Positions 1 through 6,059 of a stretch of 6,266 nucleotides of DNA are shown here, piece by piece. Below the pieces are notes generated by a model that ran no database searches, was not told where the DNA came from, and was given only the letters and a program-made list of their open reading frames with translations. This stretch comes from DATKEG01 sp035544515 (lineage in GTDB: Bacteria; Acidobacteriota; Vicinamibacteria; Fen-336). The stretch is from the NCBI GenBank assembly GCA_035544515.1, contig DATKEG010000244.1:1-6266 (forward strand), read 5' to 3'. Each line of letters starts with the position of its first letter. Positions within the stretch are counted from its first letter, which is position 1. The position numbers and the translations under genes were made by a program.

Positions 1-467
1 ACGTCGCGCAGGGAGACGCCGCCGTTGACCGTCTTGAGGGAGAGCCGCACGCCTTCGGGCACCGACAGCCGGTAGCTGACCCACCAGGAGCGGCGCGAGC
101 GGGTGGACGGGCCCTCGGCGCGGATGGTGCCGCCGGTGGTCTCGATCCGCACCTGCGAGGCGAGCGTGCGCGCGTCCTCGTCGGAGTCGCCGCGAGCCGT
201 GACCTTGGCCAGGACGCGGACCTCCGCGCGGCTCCAGCCCGTGACGTCGATGCCGCCGTTGGGGGCGGCGTCCACGGCGATGGTGTCGGGGCTGGCGGAG
301 ACCGTGACCTCGCGGACCTCGCAGTGGCTCGGCTTGTCGTTCGAGCCCTCGTCGCGGCACCAGTCGCCTCGCTCGGCGGCCTGCGCGGGAGGGGAGGGGA
401 GGACGGCGAGCGCCAGGCCGAGCGCGAGGACCAGGCCGGAGCGGTGCGGGACCGGGCGTGCAATCAT
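1..467 (-). CDS. Secreted DUF4097-like beta-strand repeat protein (5' part; 3' end off the left edge)
   Basis: Reading leftwards from 467 gives 155 full codons with no stop, and the frame is still open at base 1. Residues 1-30 form a signal peptide: basic MIARPVPHR, then a leucine/alanine-rich core, ending near AQA|AE. There is no lipobox, so the product is probably released to the periplasm or outside. A short segment with Cys37 and Cys49 (DWC...HCEVREV) follows, which could form a disulfide. After it come alternating beta-strand stretches with the repeated turns PNGGI (69-73) and VNGGV (147-151). This Cys-segment plus NGG pattern matches DUF4097-type putative adhesin proteins; their molecular role is not established. 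ATG at 467 is preferred because GGAG lies 6 bases upstream. An in-frame ATG at 479 would add only four residues. The gene is divergent from the propeller operon. The family call is from memory, and the missing C-terminus could add domains. Confidence 0.8.
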   Translation of the reverse strand, partial: MIARPVPHRSGLVLALGLALAVLPSPPAQAAERGDWCRDEGSNDKPSHCEVREVTVSASPDTIAVDAAPNGGIDVTGWSRAEVRVLAKVTARGDSDEDARTLASQVRIETTGGTIRAEGPSTRSRRSWWVSYRLSVPEGVRLSLKTVNGGVSLRD

Positions 468-473
468 TTGAAT

Positions 474-477
474 CTCC
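474..477 (-). promoter_or_regulatory. Shine-Dalgarno GGAG deciding the start of the DUF4097-like gene
   Basis: On the minus strand GGAG is followed by ATTCAA and then ATG at 467, an ideal 6-base spacing. The alternative in-frame ATG at 479 has no purine-rich tract upstream and itself overlaps this site. This favours 467 as the start. Confidence 0.55.
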
Positions 478-597
478 ATGGCCGAGGTGCGGCGTTTCAG
501 GCTATGACGCCGGCGGGCGGCTGACGGTTTACCGGACGCGTGGCGGCCGTCACGACTTTTTTCAGGCCGGCGGGCGCCGGCGGGGCGGCCGCCGTCG

Positions 598-603
598 TAT
601 CCT
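598..603 (+). promoter_or_regulatory. Possible -10 element (TATCCT) for the propeller operon
   Basis: TATCCT sits in otherwise very GC-rich DNA, 5 bases before the GTG at 609 that best fits the signal peptide. It fits the TAnnnT core of a housekeeping -10. No matching -35 is visible 16-18 bases upstream. If it is real, transcription would start close to the GTG, giving a leaderless or nearly leaderless mRNA. That would fit the lack of a Shine-Dalgarno sequence there. Confidence 0.3.
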
Positions 604-608
604 GCGCC

Positions 609-1859
609 GTGCACCTGATCCCGCGCGGCACCCTGCGTCGAGTCGGAGCGCCCCTCGCCGTCTTCGCCGTCCTGGCCACCGCCGCGGCCGCCCAGGAGTG
701 GCCGCAGTGGCGGGGACCGGGCCGGGACGGGCTCGTGCCCGGAAAGGTCGCGCTGGCCTGGCCGCGCGCGCTGACACCGGCGTGGAAGGTGCCGATCGGC
801 ATCGGCTACTCCTCACCCGTCGTTTCCGGGCCGCGCGTCTTCACCTTCGCCCGAGAGGGCGAGAACGAGGTCGCGGCGAGCCTCGACCTGGCCACGGGCC
901 AGGCGGTCTGGCGCGAGTCCTACCCGGCGCCCTACACCGTGAACTCGGCCGCCGCGGGGCACGGCAAGGGGCCGAAGTCCACACCGGTGGTCCACGGCGG
1001 CCGCCTCTACACGCTGGGCATCGGCGGGATCCTGTCCGCCTTGGACGCGGCCACCGGGCGTCTCCTCTGGCGCAAGGACTTCAGGGGCCAGTACCGCGAC
1101 AACGCCCCCATCTACGGCACGGCGATGTCGCCGGTGGTCGCCGATGGCCTGCTCGTCGCGCACGTCGGCGGCGCGAACGACGGCGCCCTCACCGCGTTCG
1201 GCGCGGAGAGGGGCGACGTCCGCTGGGCCTGGAAGGGCGACGGGCCCGCCTACGCCTCGCCCGTGGTGGCGGACGTCGGCGGCGTGCGCCAGGTCGTCAC
1301 GCAGACCCAGAAGCAGCTCGTCGGGTTGTCGCTGAGCAAGGGCGAGCTGCTCTGGTCCCTGCCCTTCACCACGCCGTACGAGCAGAACGCGGTCACGCCG
1401 GTCGTGAGCGGCGACGTCGTCGTCTACTCCGGCCTCGGCCAGGGGCTGCGGGCCGCGCGGATCGCGCGCACGGGCGGCACGTGGGCCGCGGAGCCCGTCT
1501 GGCACAACGACGAGGTCTCGCTCTACATGAGCTCGCCCGTGCTCGACGGCGGGCGGCTCTTCGGCTTCTCGCACAAGAACAAGGGCCAGTTCTTCGCCGT
1601 GGACGCGGCCACCGGCAAGACGCTGTGGGTGAGCGAGGGCCGGCAGGGCGAAAACGCCGCCGTGCTCGCCGCGCGCGCCGCGCTGCTGCTGCTCACGAAC
1701 GACGGCGAGCTGATCGTGGCGAAGAAGGACGCCAGGGCGTTCGCGCCCATCGCCACCTACACCGTGGCGGACAGCGCGACCTGGGCCCACCCGGCGCTCG
1801 TCGGGACGACACTGTTGGTGAAGGACCACGAGACGCTGGCGCAATGGCGCATCGAATAG
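609..1859 (+). CDS. Secreted PQQ-like beta-propeller repeat protein (first of tandem pair)
   Basis: A 416-residue exported beta-propeller of the PQQ-repeat/BamB-like type. Residues 1-28 make a signal peptide (basic start, core APLAVFAVLATAAAA, cleavage before QEW). WPQWRGPGRDG follows, a very common mature start in this family. Blade strands with an (S/T)PVV-like core recur near residues 69, 125, 174, 217, 263, 309 and 395. A degenerate one lies near 350, giving about eight blades. Typical 'DxATGxxLW' turns occur at DLATGQAVW (93-101), DAATGRLLW (146-154) and DAATGKTLW (332-340). No dehydrogenase domain is attached, so binding or scaffolding is likelier than catalysis. The frame is open from a GTG at 540, but GTG 609 is chosen because it places the signal peptide at the N-terminus; neither start has a clear Shine-Dalgarno. 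The stop TAG lies inside the ribosome site of the next gene. The fold is confident; the ligand and role are unknown. Confidence 0.88.
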   Translation: MHLIPRGTLRRVGAPLAVFAVLATAAAAQEWPQWRGPGRDGLVPGKVALAWPRALTPAWKVPIGIGYSSPVVSGPRVFTFAREGENEVAASLDLATGQAVWRESYPAPYTVNSAAAGHGKGPKSTPVVHGGRLYTLGIGGILSALDAATGRLLWRKDFRGQYRDNAPIYGTAMSPVVADGLLVAHVGGANDGALTAFGAERGDVRWAWKGDGPAYASPVVADVGGVRQVVTQTQKQLVGLSLSKGELLWSLPFTTPYEQNAVTPVVSGDVVVYSGLGQGLRAARIARTGGTWAAEPVWHNDEVSLYMSSPVLDGGRLFGFSHKNKGQFFAVDAATGKTLWVSEGRQGENAAVLAARAALLLLTNDGELIVAKKDARAFAPIATYTVADSATWAHPALVGTTLLVKDHETLAQWRIE

Positions 1860-1869
1860 GAGAGACGCC

Positions 1870-3150
1870 ATGAGGCAGGCAATCGGTGCGGCGACGCTCC
1901 TGGCCCTGGCCGCCACGGCGCCGGGACCCGTGGCCGGCTGGTCGCAGTGGGGCGGTCCCACCCGCGACTTCAAGGCGCCGTCCACCGGTCTGGCCGCGGC
2001 GTGGCCCGACGGCGGCCCGCGGGAGCTGTGGAGCCGGCCGCTCGGCGACGGGTACTCCGCGATCGTGACCGACGGCGGGACGCTCTTCACGATGTACCGG
2101 CCGATGAAGGGCTTCCTCTCCAGCATGGTCGGCAAGGTCACCGGCGCCACCGGCGATCCCGAGATCGTGATCGCCCTCGACGCCGCGACGGGGAAGACGC
2201 TGTGGGAGCACACCTACGACGCGCCGATCCTGCCCGGCATGGGCATGGAGTACGGGCCGGGCCCGCACTCGACGCCGCTGGTGGCGGGCGACCTCGTCTT
2301 CGCGCCGGGCGTCACCGGGAAGCTGCACGCGCTCGACAAGAAGACCGGGCGCGTCGTCTGGGCGCACGACCTCTGGGCGGGGATGGGCGGCAAGAAGCTG
2401 GGCCGCGGCTACTCGTGCAGCCCCATCGCTTACGGCGCCAACGTCATCCTGACCGTGGGCGGCGCGGGGCAGGCGGTGGTGGCGTTCGACCAGAAGACGG
2501 GCCGCGTGGCCTGGAAGAACGGCGGCTTCGACCCGGGCCCGTCCTCGCCGCTCCTGATCGACGTGGACGGCCAGACCCAGCTCGTCGTCTTCCACGCGGA
2601 CGGCATCGCCGGCCTGGACCCGGCCAACGGCGCCACGTACTGGAACCACCCGCACAAGACCGACTACGGCCTGAACATCAGCATGCCGGTCTGGGGCGAG
2701 GGCAACCTGCTCTTCATGTCCTCGGCCTACAGCGGCGGCAGCCGCGTGCTCGAGCTGAAGCAGGCGGCGGGGAAGACCGCGGTCCGGGAGCTGTGGTTCA
2801 GCCGGCGCCTGCGCCTGCACATCGGCAACGCGATCCGGCTGGGCGACCTCGTCTTTGGCGCCAGCGGCGACTTCGGGCCGGCCATCTTCACCGCGGTGAA
2901 CGTGCGGACGGGCGAGGCGGCCTGGCAGGAGCGCGGCCTCTCTCGCGCGTCGTCCATCTACGCGGACGGCAAGCTCGTCCTGCTCGACGAGGACGGGGTG
3001 CTGGCCCTCGCGCGCCCCGACGCGAAGGGCCTGAACCTCCAGTCGAAGGCCGAGGTCCTGACCAACCGCTCCTGGTCGGTCCCGACGCTCGTGGGCACGA
3101 AGCTGTACCTGCGGGACCGCGTGAACATCAAGGCGCTGGAACTCGGCTGA
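1870..3150 (+). CDS. Secreted PQQ-like beta-propeller repeat protein (second of tandem pair)
   Basis: A 426-residue paralogue of the preceding protein. The signal peptide is residues 1-23 (MRQAIGAATLLALAATAPGP, then VAG|WSQWGGP), and the mature start WSQWGGPTRDF parallels WPQWRGPGRDG. Propeller turns are DAATGKTLW (104-112), DKKTGRVVW (156-164), DQKTGRVAW (207-215), DPANGATYW (250-258) and VRTGEAAW (345-352). Both paralogues end alike, with a LVGT segment (407-410 here) before a final strand. Residues 77-97 look like an insertion in the first blade, with the hydrophobic stretch GFLSSMVGKV. The single cysteine is C183, so there is no internal disulfide. The start is well supported: AGGAGA at 1858-1863 lies 6 bases before ATG and overlaps the upstream stop, which points to co-translation. 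A catalytic quinoprotein is unlikely because only the propeller is present. Periplasmic location is inferred from the signal peptide. Confidence 0.9.
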   Translation: MRQAIGAATLLALAATAPGPVAGWSQWGGPTRDFKAPSTGLAAAWPDGGPRELWSRPLGDGYSAIVTDGGTLFTMYRPMKGFLSSMVGKVTGATGDPEIVIALDAATGKTLWEHTYDAPILPGMGMEYGPGPHSTPLVAGDLVFAPGVTGKLHALDKKTGRVVWAHDLWAGMGGKKLGRGYSCSPIAYGANVILTVGGAGQAVVAFDQKTGRVAWKNGGFDPGPSSPLLIDVDGQTQLVVFHADGIAGLDPANGATYWNHPHKTDYGLNISMPVWGEGNLLFMSSAYSGGSRVLELKQAAGKTAVRELWFSRRLRLHIGNAIRLGDLVFGASGDFGPAIFTAVNVRTGEAAWQERGLSRASSIYADGKLVLLDEDGVLALARPDAKGLNLQSKAEVLTNRSWSVPTLVGTKLYLRDRVNIKALELG

Positions 3151-3160
3151 GGAGGCCCGG

Positions 3161-3610
3161 ATGGGATGGCTGGCGTTCGTGCTGGGCGCGGTGCTGTCGT
3201 GGGGACTCTACGGCGTGGTGCTGCACCGCGGGCAGGTGGCGCTGGGCAACCCGCTGCGGGCGCTCCTGTGCGTGGGCGTCGCGTACTTCCTGATCGGCGT
3301 GCTGGTCCCGCTCTTCGCCCTGATGCAGCAGGGGCAGCTCAAGGGCTTCGCGCCCCACGCCACCGCCCTCGCCACCGCCGCCGGCGCGCTGGGCGCGCTC
3401 GGGGCCGTCTGCATCATCTACGCGTTCCGCGCCGGCGCGAGCCCCGTCTACGTCATGCCGCTCGTCTTCGGCGGCGCCCCGCTCGTGAACGTGCTCGTCT
3501 CGCTGGCCGTGCACCCCCCGAAGGCGGCGCCCAACCCGATGCTCTACGTCGGCTTCGTGCTCGCGGCCGTGGGCGCGGGGCTGGTGCTGTACTACAAGCC
3601 GCAGTCGTGA
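3161..3610 (+). CDS. Small five-helix membrane protein, DMT/EamA-like single unit
   Basis: A 149-residue, very hydrophobic protein with about five predicted helices: residues 3-22, 32-55, 66-88, 95-117 and 127-145. The pattern, a Gly/Ala-rich third helix followed by YAFRAGASPVYVMPLVFGGAP, resembles one EamA repeat of the drug/metabolite transporter superfamily. Most EamA transporters carry two such units (about 300 residues). This half-size form would have to dimerise, or it may have a non-transport role. No substrate can be assigned. The start is firm: AGGAGG (3150-3155) begins at the last base of the upstream stop and is 5 bases from ATG. The 10-base gap makes it the third gene of the propeller operon. 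It may link the exported propellers to the inner membrane, but that is inference from position. DMT membership is moderately sure; membrane location is very sure. Confidence 0.8.
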   Translation: MGWLAFVLGAVLSWGLYGVVLHRGQVALGNPLRALLCVGVAYFLIGVLVPLFALMQQGQLKGFAPHATALATAAGALGALGAVCIIYAFRAGASPVYVMPLVFGGAPLVNVLVSLAVHPPKAAPNPMLYVGFVLAAVGAGLVLYYKPQS

Positions 3611-3611
3611 C

Positions 3612-3632
3612 CCCGCGCCCGCCTGCCGCGGG
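3612..3632 (+). terminator. GC-rich stem-loop after the propeller operon, weak terminator candidate
   Basis: CCCGCG (3612-3617) can pair with CGCGGG (3627-3632) around a 9-base loop, starting two bases after the stop codon of the small membrane gene. No run of Ts follows, so it does not meet the usual intrinsic terminator pattern. A second short pair, CCGGA/TCCGG (3640-3654), lies just downstream. Either could slow RNA polymerase or protect a 3' end, but chance pairing is common in DNA this rich in G and C. Confidence 0.2.
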
Positions 3633-3677
3633 TGGTCCTCCGGACGGGTTCCGGGCCGGCTAGCTGACGGGCGCGCA

Positions 3678-3705
3678 GTGAAATAGCCGTTTCCCGTGCT
3701 ATAGT
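3678..3705 (+). promoter_or_regulatory. Candidate sigma70-type promoter for the lipoprotein-protease operon
   Basis: GTGAAA at 3678-3683 matches the -35 consensus TTGACA at four of six positions. TATAGT at 3700-3705 matches TATAAT at five of six. The spacer is 16 bases. This is one of the few A/T-richer patches in the intergenic DNA between the two plus-strand operons. Transcription would start near 3712, leaving a leader of about 22 bases before the ATG at 3734. No operator-like repeat is visible around it. Confidence 0.5.
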
Positions 3706-3733
3706 CCGCCACCTCAGGGACACACAAACGGCC

Positions 3734-4240
3734 ATGGCGTCGGTTCGAGAGCCCGTCGCCCTGTCTCTGGCGGCCCTGTTGTGGGCCGCCCCGTTCGGCT
3801 CCGCCTGTCGAGCCCCGGAGGTGAGGACGCCACCGACTCCCACGCCGCGCCCCACGCCGACGCCAGCGCCCGAGGCGCCGACGGCGAGCGCTCCACCCCC
3901 CGCCGCGGTCCCCAGCGCGTCGCCGACCTTCGCCGTGTACGCGCTTTCGCGCGGCAAGGGCGTGCCCCGGGAGGCCCGCGAGGCGCTCGGGAAGGTGCGC
4001 GCGCTCGTCGAAGCGGACCGCGCCCGGGGCGTGAGCGTCAGGCTCGAGAGCGCCCGCATCGGCCTCGAAGGCGAGACCCGGTTGTGCGCCGAATACGAGG
4101 ACGCCGCGGCCGCCGCCCGGGCCTACGCGCGCGCCTCGGCCCTGGTCGAGGGCGTGGACCTCGTCAACCTCGTGGCCGGGCCGTGCGCGAGCGGCCCGCC
4201 ACCGCCACCCGGAAAGCAGGAACAGGAGGAGAAGCCATGA
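3734..4240 (+). CDS. Proline-rich probable lipoprotein of unknown function, coupled to the metalloprotease
   Basis: I do not recognise this 168-residue protein. Residues 5-24 look like a signal peptide (VALSLAALLWAAPFGSA) ending at Cys25. The site GSA|C is an imperfect lipobox, so lipidation is probable but not certain. Residues 32-64 are a Pro/Thr/Ala linker with repeated TPTP units, as used to hold a domain away from a membrane. A compact domain spans about residues 65-151. By eye its order is strand (FAVYALSR), helix (77-99), two strands (100-121), helix (122-138), strand (LVNLVAGPC): a beta-alpha-beta-beta-alpha-beta pattern. Cys118 and Cys151 could form a disulfide. A polar tail (GPPPPPGKQEQEEKP) follows. 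The stop overlaps the protease ATG (ATGA, 4237-4240), so translation is probably coupled. AGGGA at 3716-3720 is 13 bases from the ATG, a long spacing. Function is open; a partner of the protease is only a hypothesis. Confidence 0.75.
   Translation: MASVREPVALSLAALLWAAPFGSACRAPEVRTPPTPTPRPTPTPAPEAPTASAPPPAAVPSASPTFAVYALSRGKGVPREAREALGKVRALVEADRARGVSVRLESARIGLEGETRLCAEYEDAAAAARAYARASALVEGVDLVNLVAGPCASGPPPPPGKQEQEEKP
4224..4230 (+). promoter_or_regulatory. Strong Shine-Dalgarno AGGAGGA fixing the metalloprotease start
   Basis: A near-perfect anti-16S match lies 6 bases before the ATG at 4237, inside the last codons of the upstream lipoprotein gene. The protease frame stays open far upstream, back to 3781, so this site decides the start. 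It places a signal peptide exactly at the N-terminus. Confidence 0.85.
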
Positions 4241-5589
4241 CATGCCACCGCAGGCGCATCGGCGCGAGCATCGCCGGCGCCGTGCTCGTCGTCGCCTCCG
4301 TCGGTTGCACGCCCGCCGAGGCCCCCGCACCCAGTCCCGCGGCCACCGCCCTTCCCACCACCCCTCCCACGGCCGCGGTGGAGAAGGTCGAGGCCACCCC
4401 GGAGAACGTCGAGAAGGCCGAGGCGGCGCTGCAGAGGGCGGCGGAGCGCGACCGGCGCGCGCGCGCGTGCCTGAGCTTCGAGGACTTCCAGGCGACGGTG
4501 TACAAGGAGCCGTTCGAGGGCGGGAAATACATCGTCAACGGCGACACGCCCATCCTCGACGAGAAGCAGTTGCGCGAGTTCTACGACCAGAACGTCAAGC
4601 CGGTGCAGCAGGCCAGGCTCATCATCCACCAGGTGAGCGGCATGGACGCGAAGTGGAGCCAGCAGCAGAAGGCCCGGCTCAGCTACTGCGTGAGCCGGAG
4701 CTTCGGCCCGCGCTACGACCGGGTGGTCCGGGACATGGAGGACGCGACCCGCGAGTGGGAGAAGGCCGCCGCCGTGGACTTCGTCCACGACGCCGCGCAG
4801 GACGACAACTGCACCGCCGCCAACGACGCGGTCGTGTTCGACGTCCGCCCCGTCAACGTGGACGGGGAGTACCTCGCCCGCGCCTTCTTCCCCAACGAGC
4901 CGCGCGCCGCGCGCAACGTGCTCATCGAGGACAGCACGTTCGCCCTGCCCTCGGACGGCACCCTCCAGCCCCTCGGCGTGCTGCGGCACGAGCTCGGCCA
5001 CGCCATCGGCTTCCGGCACGAGCACACGCGTCCGGACTCGGGCGCCTGCTTCGAGGACCGCGACTGGCGGCCGCTCACCAGCTACGACGCGTTCTCGGTC
5101 ATGCACTACCCGCAGTGCAACGGCCAGGGCGACTGGAGCCTCGTCCTCACGGACAAGGACCGGAACGGGTCCGCCTGCGTGTACGGCGCCGCCTCCGGCT
5201 TCACGATCGACCCCACGCTCGTGGACGCGGCCGACTGCGCCGGGGATCCGCCGGTCAGCCCTTCACCCGGCCAGGAGCAGACGCAGTCGTTCAACGGCCA
5301 GTCGGTGGCCCGGGACGCGAGGAAGACCCACGGGCCCTTCGCGGTGTCCGCGGGCACGTTGTTCGAGGCCACCATGGGAGGCGCGAGCGCCACGGGCGAC
5401 CCGGACCTCTACGTGCGGTTCGGTTCCCCGCCCTCGGTCAACCCCCGGCGCTGGGACTGCCGCCCCTACCTGATCGGTCCGGCCGAGACCTGCTCGCTCA
5501 CGGTGCCGCCGGGCGTCAGCCAGGCCCATGTGATGGTGCACGGCTTCACGGCCGGTACCTACGACCTGCAGGTCAGGCACACGCCTTGA
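4237..5589 (+). CDS. Probable lipoprotein zinc metalloprotease, M57/astacin-like, with C-terminal PPC domain
   Basis: A 450-residue exported protease. Residues 1-23 are a signal peptide ending at Cys24 (VASVG|C), a probable though imperfect lipobox. A Pro/Ala/Thr linker (25-48) and a charged helical stretch (49-77) follow. The proteolytic domain spans about residues 78-318. Zinc ligands are H251, H255 and H261, with catalytic E252. The site reads HExxHxxGFxHExxRxD, the astacin-type signature, and the Met-turn is SVMHY (287-291) with M289 and Y291. The segments YIVNGDTPILDE, VVFDVRPVN and RNVLIEDS resemble M57/matrixin-like proteases known from myxobacteria. The segment from about residue 346 to the end, with GDPDLYVRFG and a closing strand YDLQVRH, is a bacterial pre-peptidase C-terminal (PPC) domain. 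The domain's many cysteines (78, 151, 192, 271, 294, 314) suggest disulfides. All catalytic residues are present, so it should be active. Substrate and activation route are unknown. Confidence 0.92.
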   Translation: MTCHRRRIGASIAGAVLVVASVGCTPAEAPAPSPAATALPTTPPTAAVEKVEATPENVEKAEAALQRAAERDRRARACLSFEDFQATVYKEPFEGGKYIVNGDTPILDEKQLREFYDQNVKPVQQARLIIHQVSGMDAKWSQQQKARLSYCVSRSFGPRYDRVVRDMEDATREWEKAAAVDFVHDAAQDDNCTAANDAVVFDVRPVNVDGEYLARAFFPNEPRAARNVLIEDSTFALPSDGTLQPLGVLRHELGHAIGFRHEHTRPDSGACFEDRDWRPLTSYDAFSVMHYPQCNGQGDWSLVLTDKDRNGSACVYGAASGFTIDPTLVDAADCAGDPPVSPSPGQEQTQSFNGQSVARDARKTHGPFAVSAGTLFEATMGGASATGDPDLYVRFGSPPSVNPRRWDCRPYLIGPAETCSLTVPPGVSQAHVMVHGFTAGTYDLQVRHTP

Positions 5590-5615
5590 CGGCGATCTCG
5601 CCGAACCTGCCCTGA

Positions 5616-5933
5616 ACGGCCTACGCGAGCCGCGTCCGGGCCTCCCGGCGGGAGACGGAGGCGTCGGACGCCCCGACCGAGCCAACCACCGAGCGGCGCT
5701 GTCCGCCGAGCTGGACGAGGCTCATCAGCAAGGTGTACCACGCCGACCCGCTCGTCTGCCGCCAGTGCGGGGGGAAGCTGAAGGTCGTCGCGCATGTCAG
5801 CGACGAGATCACGGTGAAGCGCATCCTCACCGCCCTGGGCCTGAGCCCGCCGGAGGATGAGAAGCCGCCACCGCGGAACAGCGGTGGCACGTCCAGTCCG
5901 AAGACATCCTCGAGGTCGACGACGAACCTTTGA
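5616..5933 (+). pseudogene. 3' fragment of an IS91-family transposase (remnant)
   Basis: The open stretch encodes 105 residues but has no proper start: the frame is closed by a stop at 5613-5615 just before it. It reads AYASRVRASRR, a variable linker, CPPSWTRLISKVYHADPLVC, RQCGGKLKVVAHV, then DEITVKRILTALGL. This is the characteristic end of IS91-type (HUH/Y2) transposases, whose usual form is 'W-x-x-L-I-x-K-V-Y-x-x-D-P-L-x-C-x-x-C-G-G'. The CxxC pair (codons 48 and 51) is intact. The rest of the protein, including the catalytic HUH and tyrosine motifs, is absent, so it cannot transpose. It starts 26 bases after the protease stop, which suggests a deletion or one-ended event that left only the distal end. 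The terminal residues after PPPR look low-complexity and may be out of frame (see findings). Confidence 0.82.
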
Positions 5934-6059
5934 ACACATCCGATCGGCCAACCGTCGGCGGCGAATTCCGAGTAGCCGACGATCCAGTGCCCGATGATAC
6001 TGTCTATTCGAACGGACGCAAGACGGGGAACTGCTACTCTACAAGCATCTAGTACAAAT
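5934..6059. other. Non-coding gap of lower GC between the IS91 remnant and the last gene
   Basis: No convincing gene was seen. By hand count 5981-6060 has 38 G/C of 80 (about 48%), far below the rest of the window. It contains a palindrome CCGATCGG (5940-5947) and a 7-bp inverted repeat, CGTCGGC (5953-5959) with GCCGACG (5975-5981), around a 15-base loop containing GAATTC. No T run follows, so this is not a standard terminator. It could be the outer end of the insertion element, or the upstream region of the next gene. TACTCT (6035-6040) is a loose -10-like match without a good -35. Confidence 0.5.

Noticed and set aside
813..2820. Long minus-strand open frames (for example 813-2213 and 1693-2820) opposite the propeller genes
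   Set aside because: They are Arg/Ala/Val/His-rich with no recognisable domain, and oppose genes with clear signal peptides, repeats and ribosome sites. Long antisense frames are expected at this GC content.
3781..4236. Apparent 152-residue N-terminal extension of the protease in the same frame
   Set aside because: It is Arg-rich, overlaps the lipoprotein gene in another frame, and would bury the signal peptide. AGGAGGA at 4224-4230 fixes the start at 4237.
3128..5106. Minus-strand frames 3128-4330 and 4123-5106 opposite the lipoprotein and protease genes
   Set aside because: The composition is biased, without domains. The opposing strand has firm start sites and a complete catalytic motif.
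5924..6031. GAAC tetranucleotides (5924, 5932, 6010, 6028) as IS91 target-site marks
   Set aside because: GAAC is known as an IS91 target motif, but four copies in about 110 bases make any single one uninformative without an intact element to align.
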